The position numbers and the translations under genes were made by a program. From assembly GCA_936432065.2 (NCBI GenBank), contig OW386287.2:79363804-79427803 (forward strand): DNA of 64,000 nt, in the 5' to 3' direction. A model generated the notes under the pieces. The model saw nothing but the letters and a program-made list of their open reading frames with translations, was not told the origin of the DNA and searched no databases. This document shows, piece by piece, positions 21,263 to 32,011 of this stretch. This stretch comes from Rutpela maculata. Taxonomy: Eukaryota > Arthropoda > Insecta > Coleoptera > Cerambycidae. Position 1 is the first letter of the stretch; every line of letters starts with the position of its first letter.

Positions 21263-21560
21263 ACCCCCTCCAAAAGAGGAGTGTTACAAGTTTGACGCGT
21301 ATGTTTGTATGCCTGTCTGTCTGTCTGTCTGTTTGTGGCTTCATATTTCTTCAACGGGTGATCCGATTTTGATGTACTTTTTTTTATTTGAAAGAGTATT
21401 TTGTCGCCATCTTGATTACAAGCTTTATTTAACTTGCCTTGTTCTTGTGGGTCAAATCTTGCAACTGAATTTTAAAATAGTTATCCCCAACCGATTAAGT
21501 TGAAATTTTGCATACACTGAGGAGAATACGAAAATAAAATGACGTCACACTAAATTCAAT
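21263..21560 (+). repeat. (TGTC)n-bearing dispersed repeat, unit 1
   Basis: TTTTTAACCCCCTCC, an AAGTTTGACGCG stretch, a run of TGTC and a TTCAACGGGTGATCCGA segment follow one another. The same order recurs at 21985-22140. At 21458-21690 a unit of about 115 bp starting GCAACTGAATTTTAAAA is duplicated in tandem. No protein is encoded. Confidence 0.7.
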
Positions 21561-21984
21561 ATGGCGGACGCAACTGAATTTTAAAACAGTTATCCCCAAC
21601 CGATTGAGCTGAAATTTTGCACACACGTTTAGTTTGGATGACAATGCATGGTTAGCTACGTGACGTCATTACAAATTAAATATGGCGGACCAGTTATTTT
21701 TTATGCACCTCCATGATATGAGTATCAAATGAAAGGGTTTGCTGAGAAAAATACGAAAATAAAATGACGTCACTAAATTCAATATGGCGGACAAAATTTT
21801 TTAGTTTTAACACTATAATTTGATCGTATAGTGTATTCGCTCATACGTTGCATTCTAAGAAATGGTGATGGATTCGATTTAAACTATAAGTTTTATATCG
21901 GATAGGAACGACGCAATGAATATACATTTCTCCAAGAAATTAACGCACCAAAAAAATAACCAAGTTTGAAGTTAGTTAATTTTT

Positions 21985-22290
21985 AACCCCCGACCCAAAA
22001 TAAGTTTGACGCGTGTGTTTGTATGTTTGTCTGTCTGTCTGTCTGTCTGTGGCTTCATATCTCTTCAACGGGTGATCCAATTTTGATGCACTTTTTTTAT
22101 TTGAAAGAGTATTTTGTCGAGAAGGTTTTAGGCCATATTAGATTTTGATGATTGGTTGCCATCTTGAATTCGCCATGTTGAACTTCTCTAGAAATTGTCC
22201 GCTTGAAGTAAAATTGAAAATGTGCAGACAATTATGTCTGTCTGTCTGTGGCTTTATATCTCTTCAACGGGAGATACGATTTTAATCCAG
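21985..22290 (+). repeat. (TGTC)n-bearing dispersed repeat, units 2 and 3
   Basis: This repeats the layout of the preceding unit: TTAACCCCCGACCC, GTTTGACGCG, a TGTC run, and TTCAACGGGTGATCCAA. A third, shorter TGTC piece follows at about 22225-22290. Confidence 0.7.
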
Positions 22291-22518
22291 TTTTTATTAT
22301 TTATTATGAAATTACCTACTTTCTGTATATTGTTGCCTTTATCTGGGCACACTAATATACTAGTTAGGTAAACACTTTGTAACACTCATTATTGGAAAAC
22401 CAATCAAAACAACTACTCTTCTAGCTAATGCTGATGAAGTATTGAACTACATGATAGGATTTCTAGTATTTTAAAGCAAAAAAATACATTGACAATACTT
22501 ATAGGCCAAGCAGTGGGT

Positions 22519-22997
22519 ACGCAGAAGGTCGGAAAGAAATGAAATTTGGTGGGATGGTAGACATAGGTCCCCTGATAGTACACCTGAGTTTGCGACCTCG
22601 GGGGGTTGACGCTCGAGGGGTGGGGGATGAATACTCTGCATCGCGACGCTTTTCAGGACATAGCGCCGTTGTGGTAAGTGCTATCGAAAAAAGTTCAAAT
22701 AAAGTATGTAGAGAACAAAACTGTTCACAATTTTGATTTGTGTATTTTTCATCTACATACTCCGGTATGGGCATTTTTTAATTATCAAATTGTGCACAAT
22801 TTTGTTCTCTACATATTTCATTTGAACTTTTTTTCGATAGCACTTACCACAACGGCGCTATTTCCCGAAAAGCGTCGCGACGCAGAGTTTTCACCCCCCC
22901 TCCCCTCGAACGCCAACCCCCGAGGTCGCAAACTCAGGTATTCTATCAGGGGACCTATGTCTACCACCAAATTTCATTTCTTTCCGACCTTTTGCGA
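22519..22997. mobile_element. GC-richer palindromic foldback element (MITE-like)
   Basis: Two arms of about 215 bp (about 22519-22738 and 22782-22997) are inverse complements. They share AAGGTCGGAAAGAAATGAAA, the CATAGGTCCCCTGATAG stretch, GCGACGCTTTTC and GTGGTAAGTGCTATCGAAAA. Only about 45 bases lie between them. No domain is recognisable; the short open frames inside it on both strands come from the palindrome. Confidence 0.8.
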
Positions 22998-23049
22998 ATA
23001 GAAACTGGGACTATTATATCATTTATTTAAATTCAGTGATTCACATTTT

Positions 23050-23230
23050 AACCTCCCCACAATAAAATTGTGGGAGGTTACTACAATTAGTCCAAAATCG
23101 AAAATTGAGATAACATCAAATCTTTACGTTTTGAGGTCCCAGGAACCCAAAAAAGTTGTTTTTGAAAAAATGTCTGTGTGTGTGTATGTGTGTGTGTGTG
23201 TGTATGTATGTTAGCACGATAGCGGCGAAG
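23050..23230 (+). repeat. hairpin-headed repeat with a (TG)n run
   Basis: AACCTCCCCACAAT faces ATTGTGGGAGGTT (23050-23079). About 100 bases later comes a TG-rich microsatellite (23171-23211). The layout resembles the (TGTC)n repeats nearby. Confidence 0.55.
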
Positions 23231-23904
23231 CTACTAAACGAATTTGGATGAAACTTTGCATGAGGGTTTCTTTAGTGCTCCAGAAGATCTGAAAAAGTTT
23301 TGGTTAAGATCGGATTACGTTTAGTGCCGTTTTGGCACAACAAGTTGCTTATTTTATGATTACTTACAATTTGTAATTGAACCATTGAAAAGCAGTAAAA
23401 ATTCCGATTTCAACGATATATCACACTTGCGCTTTTTCGATTTGGTTTCCGTGAAAAAAATTAAAAAACAAAAATTTCACTTGTTTTGTCCTCAAAGCAG
23501 TGCAATGTACAGGGTGATATTCTAATAATGACAAAGGTATTCAGTGATTTCGGCTGATAACTCGGGAACGGTTGAAGATATCGAACAGAAATTTGAAACG
23601 TAAGTATAAATATTGTAGACGGACGGATTACGAGTGAATTAATAATACACCTACGTCACATGACGTCACAAATAAGAAAAATTCTTAGAAACTGGTGCAG
23701 ATATCGACTTAACTATAGGAAACATCCAATTAAAGTTTGAAACGTAGATGGAAATATTGTAGATGGATGGAATACGAGTGAATTAAAAATCCACCTACGT
23801 TCTGATGACGTCGTAAAAGCATAAAATTCTTATAACAGGCGAACTGATGATGATATCAAAAAAATATTTCTACAAGACGAGTCACGAAATTTTTTTTTTA
23901 ATTT
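23231..23904. other. unassigned DNA with one transposon end-like site
   Basis: TACAGGGTGATATT at about 23509 resembles the ends of TA-type elements, but no partner was found. A roughly 140-bp segment is loosely duplicated in tandem (about 23540-23690 and 23695-23830; AAACGTA.....AATATTGTAGA...GGA appears in both). Confidence 0.4.
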
Positions 23905-24275
23905 CCAAGAAATATCAAATTTTCGGAGAAATGTCACTTTTCAGAAAAATGTCAGATTTTTAAAAAATGTCAAATTTTCAGGAAAACGTCAGATTTTCGG
24001 AGAAATGTCACTTTTCAGAAAAATGTCAAATTTTCAGAGAAATGTCACTTTTCAGAAAAATGTCAAAAATTCAGGAAAATGTCAAATTTTCGAAAAAACG
24101 TCAAATTTTCGAAGAAATGTCACCTTTCAGAAAAATGTCACCTTTCAGAAAAATGTCAAATGTTTGAAAATTGTCAAATTTTCGGAGTAATGTCACTTAA
24201 AAAAATGTCAAATTTTCGGAAAAATATCACTTTTCAGAAAAATGTCAAATTTTCAGAAAAATGTCAAATTTTATT
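23905..24275 (+). repeat. minisatellite of about 18-20 bp units
   Basis: Units of the form AAAAATGTCAAATTTTCAG or AAATGTCACTTTTCAG repeat about 18 times with variation. Open frames through it are by-products of the repeat. Confidence 0.85.
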
Positions 24276-24955
24276 AAATGGAAAATTCCCAAAAAATACT
24301 ACGGGTCCATTTGTGGTATAAGTTCTCTGCTAGTGTGTTAAAGCGTGTAGACTGTATGCTGAGTATTTTTGACGTGTTAGGTGCATCGAGAGATTACAAG
24401 TCTTTTCGACGTTTATAAAGCCCACGGATAGTGTGAGAGGCCATCCTGAACCGCTTACAAGCCCTACAAGTGTAAGCAACCTCACCGGAACGCTTTCGGC
24501 GAGTTTTTTCCAATAAAACTTTAAAAGTGACAGTGACATTATATTTTAAAAACTATTTCCGCTACTTCCGGCATCCCGCCGGAAATTCTTCCGGCAACAT
24601 AACCTAAAAATAGTACTACGTAACCTAAAAACAATTTAAGACATTGGTACCAACCTAAACATTTTTCAAAAACCAAATTCCTCAGAGAAACATTGGAACC
24701 AAAAATTTGACAGCTATCACTTCCCCGACCGATTTAGTGAAAAATTGGTCGAGGCCAAAAGATAAAACAAAATATACCAACTCAAACTTAAACGATCCAC
24801 CATGAACACTACCCTGGCTACATCTGGCAGGGAAGCTGTCCACCAAGAGTTATATGGTTTTTTCCAAAGATGGCCATCCCTGCCATCCATCCCATTACCA
24901 ACGAACAGGTTTTTTCGTTTAGTTGTTTCCCGTATCAATAATCAAAATTATTAAG
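24276..24955. other. unassigned DNA
   Basis: No gene, long repeat or domain is recognisable. A GCCGGAAATTCTTCCGGC palindrome lies near 24580. Confidence 0.45.
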
Positions 24956-24959
24956 TGCT

Positions 24960-25235
24960 CTTGCCTACGAACGTTTTTATAGAATTGTGTTTATTTTTAT
25001 ATTAATTTTAGGTCCATGTGGACACATTATAATTTTAACCTAGTCTTTAAGCCTGCCTACAGAAGACAGGAGCTACTTTTCTATTTTTCTCCAAGCCAAA
25101 CCGGACCTACCCCGTCCAGCCTCACACTCGCCACGGCGGTGTTCACCGTGGTTGTCTGGCTGGCCCCGGGCTAGGATCCGATGAAGTATATATTTGTATT
25201 AAAAACATTGAATAAAATGTTAATGTTGTGTAGAC
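24960..25235 (+). mobile_element. 3' end of a Jockey-type LINE
   Basis: The segment CCGTGGTTGTCTGGCTGGCCCCGGGCTAG with the following AATAAAATGTTAATG tail matches the 3' end of the Jockey LINE fragment at about 42145-42238 (CCGTGGTTGTTTGGTTGACTCCGGGCC). No coding part is left here. Confidence 0.55.
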
Positions 25236-25431
25236 TATAAATTTAACACTCAAGTTCTTAAGTCCAAATCCCACCGAACGCAAGACTTTTTTTCTGACTT
25301 AATACGAAAAAAATATTTCAACTTAATAAATATAATTAAATGAGATCGTTCATATTGTTTAGTGCTCTTTTCGGCTTCAAAGATTCACCGGATAGGGAGG
25401 TTCCAGCTGCTTCCAGTAGCTGCCGATTTTT

Positions 25432-26075
25432 TTTGTTTAATATGAAATTATCTACTTTCTGTATATTGGTAAATTAATCTGATCCCGCTAATATACTGAT
25501 TAGGAAAACACTTTAAAACACTCATCATTGGAGAACCAAACAAAATAACTACTCTTCTAGCTAATATTGACGAAGTATTGAATTACGTGATAGGATTTCT
25601 AGCATTTTAAGGCAAAAAGAAATACGCACTGACTTGTTTAACTTCTTTCATCCACTTACTATATCTAACATTCAGTATAAAAAACAAGAGAACAACCATT
25701 TTTTCTATATACTGATGATCTAAGTATTTACTTAAGGGTGTCGGTGCCGTGCTAAGAAAATGAGTTCGTAGTTCGAGAATTTCTCCTATATTTCTCAACC
25801 GATTGAAAAAATTATTTGATAGACTTTTAGAGAAAACTTGATAGAATGGTACCAAACTGTTGAAATCAACAAAAAAAATTTTTTTTGATTTTCGCGCGAG
25901 ACATTTTTTTTTCCTTTTTTAGTTTTCAATAGCCCAGTACAATTCTATGAAGTAGTCTCTAAAAGCTCATCAAAAAATTTTTTGAATCGGTTCGGGGATA
26001 TAGGAGAAATTCTCGAACATTAGCATGCCCAGATTAAGGCAATAGTATACAGAAAGTGGGTAATTTCATAATAAA
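25432..26075. mobile_element. palindromic element with CTACTTTCTGTATA ends
   Basis: The left end at about 25440 and the right end at about 26045-26075 are inverse copies. Internally, TTCGAGAATTTCTCCTATAT (about 25770) faces its inverse at about 25990. The first 200 bp are directly repeated at 22295-22500, where the copy is cut off by the foldback element at 22519. Confidence 0.6.
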
Positions 26076-26360
26076 TGAAAAAGTGTAAAAGTTGTGATAT
26101 GCTAGCATGGTTAGATTTACATCAATGGTATATGAAAGGAACCCAAGTAACAGACATTGGTATATATATGGTGTATTATACGTATATTGGGTATATTTTT
26201 GGTATAAATATATTTCTGGTATATATAATAAGCATTTCTATACGTAATGTTTATCACGTTCTTAAACCTTAATTGAAAATTACAACATTTTGCTGATTTT
26301 AAATAATGGAACATACAGGTTTGTTATTTCAATCTTGTTTATTTAAAGATTTTCAATGGC

Positions 26361-26378
26361 GCCCCACGTTGGGCGCCA
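26361..26378 (-). promoter_or_regulatory. lysine-tRNA type primer binding site (candidate)
   Basis: On the minus strand this reads TGGCGCCCAACGTGGGGC, the primer-site sequence used with tRNA-Lys in several retroelements. It is also part of a perfect 10-bp hairpin (26355-26380). Directly beyond it, at about 26380, lies TGTTATAGGG, which would be the LTR end. Confidence 0.5.
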
Positions 26379-26379
26379 T

Positions 26380-28000
26380 TGTTATAGGGCCTGGGCCCAC
26401 TTATAAAAGGGGGCCCCAAAGGCTGCTAAACCTCGAACGCAGGGTAGGGTAGTCACCCTGTGCTCAGAACAAAATTTGAATATTTTACGTGCAGTACCCC
26501 CTCTGCAGTACGCTAGTGAGGAGGGAGTCTCACACGGCCGACTAGTTAAGTCCTTGGGAGTGGCTTCGATAATTGGGGTGGTGTAGGTGGTCAGATATGA
26601 AAGACAACGTCGTTCTGATTAAACATTTAATAAAATATCAGGGTACGTAGTACAAAATATTTCACAATTATCACCGATAACTCAGTACGCAGTACAAGTA
26701 TCACAATATACTAATAAGTGGGACCCACACGCCCACACAAAATATCTTACAAAATAATAAATCCTTGATAAATGTACAAAAGGTCATATGCCAGAAGCGT
26801 GACAAAAAAACTACAAGTGACCCAAGGTACGGTAAAACATAAAATTACTTAAAATTATTGACATCTATTTATAAAATAAAGTAAAACTATTCAGTTAGTG
26901 AAGTAACGATACACAAAAATACCAAATATTACTGAAATCTAAAATGTTACTGAGATTTGCGTTACGAGCAAAATATTACCAATATTCCTTGAAAATGTAT
27001 TTTATTGTCCCGTGAACGTTGAGTTGTTGTACCGGATCCCTCGTTAAGAGAATATGATTCCGCTTACCTTTGGTAGTGTCTGAATACCTTTTGCTGTCCT
27101 ACCAGGGTAGCGTAATTCTAGGTGATAACAGCCGCAGGTGGTAGACCATCTACGTGGAGTCTAAGGTAACGTGCCGAGATCCCCAGTACCATACATACAC
27201 AAGATGTCAGTCAATAATCCACCATCTAGACACCAAAATCTGGACTAGAAGTTGAAACCAGAGTCATGCTGAAAGTTCCTCGTAAAATGTAGAATGTGAC
27301 ATAAGAGCTCAAGTAGAATACGAGTAGCAGATCCAAGTAAAATCATGAGGTATCAATCCAAATAGCCATAAACTGACAAATAAATCCCAATACTTGTAAC
27401 ATACTCAACAAGGAAACAACTAACAAACGAACAAACAATCAGCCCTGGAATAAAATAAATAACCTAAATTACAAATCTATTTCAACTTTAAGTGGGTTTT
27501 CAGAGACGTACCTGAGATATGATGTGGGCTGAAAGAGGCCCTTTGCCGTCAAAATGGCACTCCAAAGTCTTGCATTCAGACGACGCCACGTGCTTTGAAA
27601 ATTGACTTTATCCGGAAATCCGTAGCTGCATTTCCCCAAAACGATACTCAAAACCAAATGGAAATACGACTAATCTTGTCGTGATGAATACTAAATCCCA
27701 TAAATGGAGCAAAACTTACAATATTGCTAAAACTCGTATTCAGACGACTCAATCTTCTAGCAGCAAAAGGAAAAATGATCAAGAAAATGTCCCCTATCAA
27801 AATGTCAAGTTCTTGTCTTCCGTCACAGTACGTTCAGAATTTCCACTTCGCGGCGTACTCCACAACTAGAATAGATTTTCCTAACTTCGTTTATATCCAC
27901 AGATATTATCATAATATACTCTTAAAGCCACCCCCTCATAAATCTACCCACCAAAAGAAGGTTTAATCAACAATACTGGCCATTGTAGAAGCTTTAAAAG
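26380..28000 (-). other. possible long LTR and flanking DNA, otherwise unassigned
   Basis: If the primer site is real, an LTR would run to higher coordinates from TGTTATAGGG. A TATAAAAG-like stretch is present at about 26402. I find neither the second LTR nor a clear opposite terminus, and no protein domain in any frame. The stretch is richer in mixed sequence than the neighbouring AT-rich DNA. Confidence 0.3.
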
Positions 28001-28697
28001 GACGTTTTTGCAATGCACTCTCTCAATGAATATCTGAACGCACTCACCCATACTACCTGTATCAAAGCATATTTAATGACCGACGTGAACCATCATTGCT
28101 ATTATGCAACCAGTTACACTCTATTAATATCTATTGGCGAGAGACGGTATCAATAGGCTCAAATGCACATAAAATTTGGGAAAATAACGAAAATTAGTAC
28201 ATGCATTTCTGGCCATTATTAAATGTGAAAATCGACCGTAACAAAATATTGTTATATGATGTTTCCATTTAACGTTTAATATATGTTATATTGATATTTA
28301 AGAAAACCGTGTATTCAACGTTACAATATAACTAATATCTCAAATTTAATAACTTCTTTTATGCCAAATCAATTTTTTTTATTGATTTTCACAGTTTTAA
28401 TTTTTTATTTTATTTAATGGTTTATGATATACCGGCAGTATACGTTAATAACGCGGACATTTTCACGTATATATAACATATATTCAGAAAACCGAACCGA
28501 TTTTAATACGTTTATTACACCGAACTCTGTTGCTTGGGAACGAATGGTTGGTTTGAAAGTTATCTGCATGATTCTTACACAACAAAACATTTATTTTTAT
28601 TTAGAGAAACTTTGCTATTAATTAATATTACTGACAAATTAAAAGTAGAGGACCTAGACAGAAACAAAATGAAAACCTTATATCGTGGATATACATA
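28001..28697. other. unassigned AT-rich DNA
   Basis: No recognisable feature on either strand. Confidence 0.5.
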
Positions 28698-28915
28698 AAT
28701 GTCAAGTTGGCAAGGTGTCAAACAGAGCTGTCTTCTGTCACCAATCTCCTTTAATATCAGTAGTGAACACATGATGCGAGGTATGTTGAAAGACTGGTAA
28801 GGTGGACTAGTTATAGGCGGAACTAAGATTCTTAACTTTGAATTTACAAATACCGCCTTAGTTTGAGGATGAGTTCATATACCTGCTGGACAACTTTTAA
28901 TAGTAAGCTCCGATT

Positions 28916-30289
28916 ACCAAATTAAAGTTCAATGCACATCTAGATAGAGTGACTACCAAAGCTACGCGGGCCTTATGGGCCAGCAGAAGAATGGTAGGTA
29001 AAAACTGGGGACTACAACCAAGAATGGTGCACTGGCTGTACCAAAGGGTTGTAGTACCAATAATAACCTATGCCTCACTGATTTGGTGGCATAAAGCCGG
29101 AAAAGGGGAGGCAATGAGAAAACTACGGAAAGTACAAAGACTGGCATGTCTAGGCATAACGGGAGCAATGTCAACAACGCCTACCGCAGCCATGGAAGCG
29201 CTACTCTGCCTGCCCCCACTACAGTTAGTGGTGGAGAGTGAGGCACTGTTGGCGGCGTACAGGCTGAAAACAAACGGACATGGGACCATTCCAAGAATAG
29301 GATACCACACCGAAATATTCCAACAAATAGGAAAAAATCGACTACTAGATATGCAGTCAGATAGAATCAGCATAAGCCACAACTTCACAAAGACCTTCAG
29401 GGTATACATACCCGATAGGGAAGAGGAAGGAACAAGGCAACTGCGAAGACATCCAAATGATACCATATGGTATACTGACGGATCGAAAACGTCAAGTAGT
29501 ACTGGGGCAGGTGTTACGGGGGATCAACCAGGGACAGACATCAGTCTGAACCTGGGCAGTACCGCAACGGTGTTCCAAGCAGAGGTCACAGCCATAGAAA
29601 TCTGTGCACAAGAAATGATACGGAGGTCATATACTGTCAAAAGAATCCGCATCATCACTGACAGTCAAGCAGCTCTCAAAGCTCTGAATGCAGTAGAGAT
29701 ACGTTCCAAAACGGTAAAAGACTGCCTTGAATCCCTAGCGAAACTGGCGGAACACAACAGTATACAACTGGAGTGGACGCGAGGACACCAGGGCAATGAA
29801 GGCAATGAAAAAGCAGATAAGCTGGCCAAAGAAGGCGCAAAAACAGCCTTGATGGGACCTGAGCCATCCTGCGGGATATCATACAATACCGCAAGAGGAA
29901 TGGTAAAGGAATTATTGAGTCAGAAACATATCTTGTATTGGACTGGCGCGCCGGGGATGAGGCAGTCACGCATGTTCATCACCGGCGGGCCATCCATGAC
30001 AAAGACCAACGAATTGCTAAAGCTGAGCAGAAAACAGCTGAGATGTGCAGTGGGAATCCTAACAGGACACTGCACACTGAATAGACACCTAACTAACATA
30101 GGTGTGAAAGATAATCCAGAATGCAGGATGTGTGATGAGGAGGAAGAAACTCCTCACCACATACTATGTGAATGCCCAGCCTTAGCGGCTGGGAGGTCCT
30201 CACACTTCGGGGGACTAACCGTAACCCCGGAAGAAATAGCCAGAGCTCCCATTGACGTATACTCTCCTTCTGGAGACGAACGGGATTAA
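28916..30289 (+). CDS. I-clade LINE ORF2 C-terminal fragment: thumb, RNase H, zinc knuckle
   Basis: The frame is open from the truncation point to a TAA at 30287-30289. A GTG at 28949 is only the first possible start codon; the fragment has no true start. It begins in the reverse-transcriptase thumb (ATRALWASRRMVG) and lacks the catalytic palm. An RNase H domain follows, with its acidic residues in WYTDGSKT, FQAEVTAIE, ITDSQAAL and GNEKADKLA (about residues 174, 210, 236 and 285 from the GTG). A CCHC-type cluster (CRMCDEEEETPHHILCEC) lies near residue 391. RNase H next to reverse transcriptase is typical of the I group. It cannot retrotranspose itself. Confidence 0.85.
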   Translation, partial: TKLKFNAHLDRVTTKATRALWASRRMVGKNWGLQPRMVHWLYQRVVVPIITYASLIWWHKAGKGEAMRKLRKVQRLACLGITGAMSTTPTAAMEALLCLPPLQLVVESEALLAAYRLKTNGHGTIPRIGYHTEIFQQIGKNRLLDMQSDRISISHNFTKTFRVYIPDREEEGTRQLRRHPNDTIWYTDGSKTSSSTGAGVTGDQPGTDISLNLGSTATVFQAEVTAIEICAQEMIRRSYTVKRIRIITDSQAALKALNAVEIRSKTVKDCLESLAKLAEHNSIQLEWTRGHQGNEGNEKADKLAKEGAKTALMGPEPSCGISYNTARGMVKELLSQKHILYWTGAPGMRQSRMFITGGPSMTKTNELLKLSRKQLRCAVGILTGHCTLNRHLTNIGVKDNPECRMCDEEEETPHHILCECPALAAGRSSHFGGLTVTPEEIARAPIDVYSPSGDERD

Positions 30290-30375
30290 TGGGATAACGA
30301 GACTATGGGGTACAATAAGCTCAAGCTTCAGTACAGCGGGGCTTCGGCACCGCAACCCATAAAGAAAAAAAAAAA
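28916..30375 (+). mobile_element. 5'-truncated I-type LINE insertion
   Basis: AAGCTCCGATT occurs at 28905-28915 and again at 30376-30386, on both sides of this segment. The 3' end is a poly-A run. The insert starts in the middle of a coding frame, the usual outcome of incomplete target-primed reverse transcription. The frame inside is open throughout, so the insertion is younger than the RTE relic it split. Confidence 0.9.
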
Positions 30376-31260
30376 AAAGCTCCGATTCCTGTTTAGGTAT
30401 AATTACAAGATGAAAATTATGATTGCAGACCTAGCAAATGAAAATCGCCCAGACACGTTAAGGATAGGCTATTGCGAGGTGGTAAGCAATGTGATACACC
30501 TTGGGCCCTTGTGGAAGATAGCGACAATTCTGAATATGACACAAGTTCGATAATTGGACAATGAGCTCATTTAACATTTTTTTTTACATTTTCTGGAAGG
30601 TCTTTTAATTCTAGAGGGAAATGCAAAAAAAGAATTTTCTAGGGTCTCTATCGGCTTTAATCGGGCTTGGGAGAGAGTGACGTCAGCGATTCAAACGTCT
30701 CAGTTTGTGAAGAATTAGATTTTAAAGCAGTATATTTCTGGAACTACTTATCGGATCGACTTCATATTTTCAGTGTAATAACTATTTGATAATTACTTCG
30801 CTCAATTGTAATAAAAGTGCAATATGAAATTTGACTAAATGACCCCATTGAGCAATATATGGCGTGACAAATATCACAAAATATACAAAGACCACTTGAT
30901 AATGCCCTAGTTTTCTCTATTTTTCTTTACGTCTCTGAGATATGGATCGTTAGGGAGGCAAAAGACAACGTATTGACGCTTTCGAGATGTAAGCCTGGAG
31001 ACGTTTGCTGCGAATTATCTGAACAGTCCATTGCACCAACAGCTCGAATCTCCAAGAAATACGTCTCCAAATGCGACTTTCTAGCATCGTATTTTTCCAA
31101 ATCCTTCCATTTTTTCCACATCAACCGGAGAGTTGTTATGTTGCCAGTTTAGAAAAAAACTGGAAGGTAAGAGGCCCTTCAAAATGAGAAGGCCAGCCAA
31201 AATAATGCCATGGATCATTAAACGTCTGTCAAGACGTTGTCAATAAGAAGAGCTCAGTAT

Positions 31261-32009
31261 TAATGTTACATAATGTGTTAGTTTTCCATGAATCAGAAGT
31301 TATTAATTTTTAGGAAATATAAGGTGAAAATTCACTTAATATAATTCAGCAGCGGCCTTCTTGCGTCTAATTTTATCTAATTTAATTCAATTTTAGAAAA
31401 TTGTAATTTTTAAATGTTCCAAACGTTGAAATTTGCACTTCAAAGCCTATTTGCTTATTGCAAATTCTTGGTCTAAATTGAGATACAAATTTTATTGCTT
31501 ATGTAAATAAAGGACACAAACAGGAAATAAAATGGGTTGTTGAAGAAATTACTAAACACGCGAAATTGCGTGTTTGCCAACATTCTAAAGAGTACTATTA
31601 TGTACTCATTAATATAGGGCAATTAGGCTCGTAAACATGCCTAATTAGATTTATTAACTGTAAAGTAAATGCAGTTCTAAATAAATAATATTTGCAGCGT
31701 GGGCTCGTCTCTAATTATAATTTATTTTTTTTATTAATTTGAGTAAAATAGGTTAAAGGGTAAATGTATAACATAACATAAACACAACCTACATATTAGA
31801 CAATCCTCAAAACAAAAGCGAAGGCAGGAAAAGGGTTACACATTTGAAACTAATCTGAAGCCATCAGGAATATTATGAAAGTTGGAAAATTTAAAATCAT
31901 AGATACCACTTTTGAAGAAGATTCAGAAGGTTATGGTTCAAACAACTCAAAATATGATTGTGAGGGTCCTCAAAGTGATTCAGAAAATAAAACATTTTAA
32001 TTAACAAAA
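31261..32009. other. unassigned DNA with one small acidic frame
   Basis: A 41-codon frame at 31875-32000 (MKVGKFKIIDTTFEED...) ends just before the left end of the next transposon. It is serine/aspartate/glutamate-rich and could be a gene tail or chance. Nothing else is seen. Confidence 0.35.
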
Positions 32010-32011
32010 TA

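Larger units (their letters stand above)
21190..26150. repeat. composite region bounded by inverted copies
   Basis: The segment around 21190-21255 (CCATTGATCTAAATCTCACCATGCTAGC...) is an inverse copy of about 26083-26150. The adjoining TTATTATGAAATTACCTACTTTCTGTATA at about 22300 is an inverse copy of about 26045-26075. About 1 kb of (TGTC)n-bearing repeats separates the two parts on the left, so they look inserted into the left arm. Inside lie palindromic elements, a minisatellite and a LINE 3' end. Confidence 0.5.
28698..31260 (+). pseudogene. RTE-type LINE reverse transcriptase relic, interrupted
   Basis: Three pieces in order match an RTE-like reverse transcriptase. At 28698-28904 is the palm start (GVKQSCLLSPISFN); the position of the catalytic YADD reads FTNT, so the active site is lost. 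At 30387-30555 is the NENRPDTLRIG..CEVVSN stretch followed by HLG. At about 30918-31230 is the C-terminal region around AWRRLLRI, with stops and shifts. An I-type LINE fragment lies between the first two pieces with a target duplication, and about 350 unrelated-looking bases separate the second and third. This is an old, dead copy. Confidence 0.7.

Noticed and set aside
23905..24290. Possible CRISPR-like array
   Set aside because: Units are 18-20 bp, directly adjacent and variable, with no unique spacers; it is a minisatellite in an insect-type genome.
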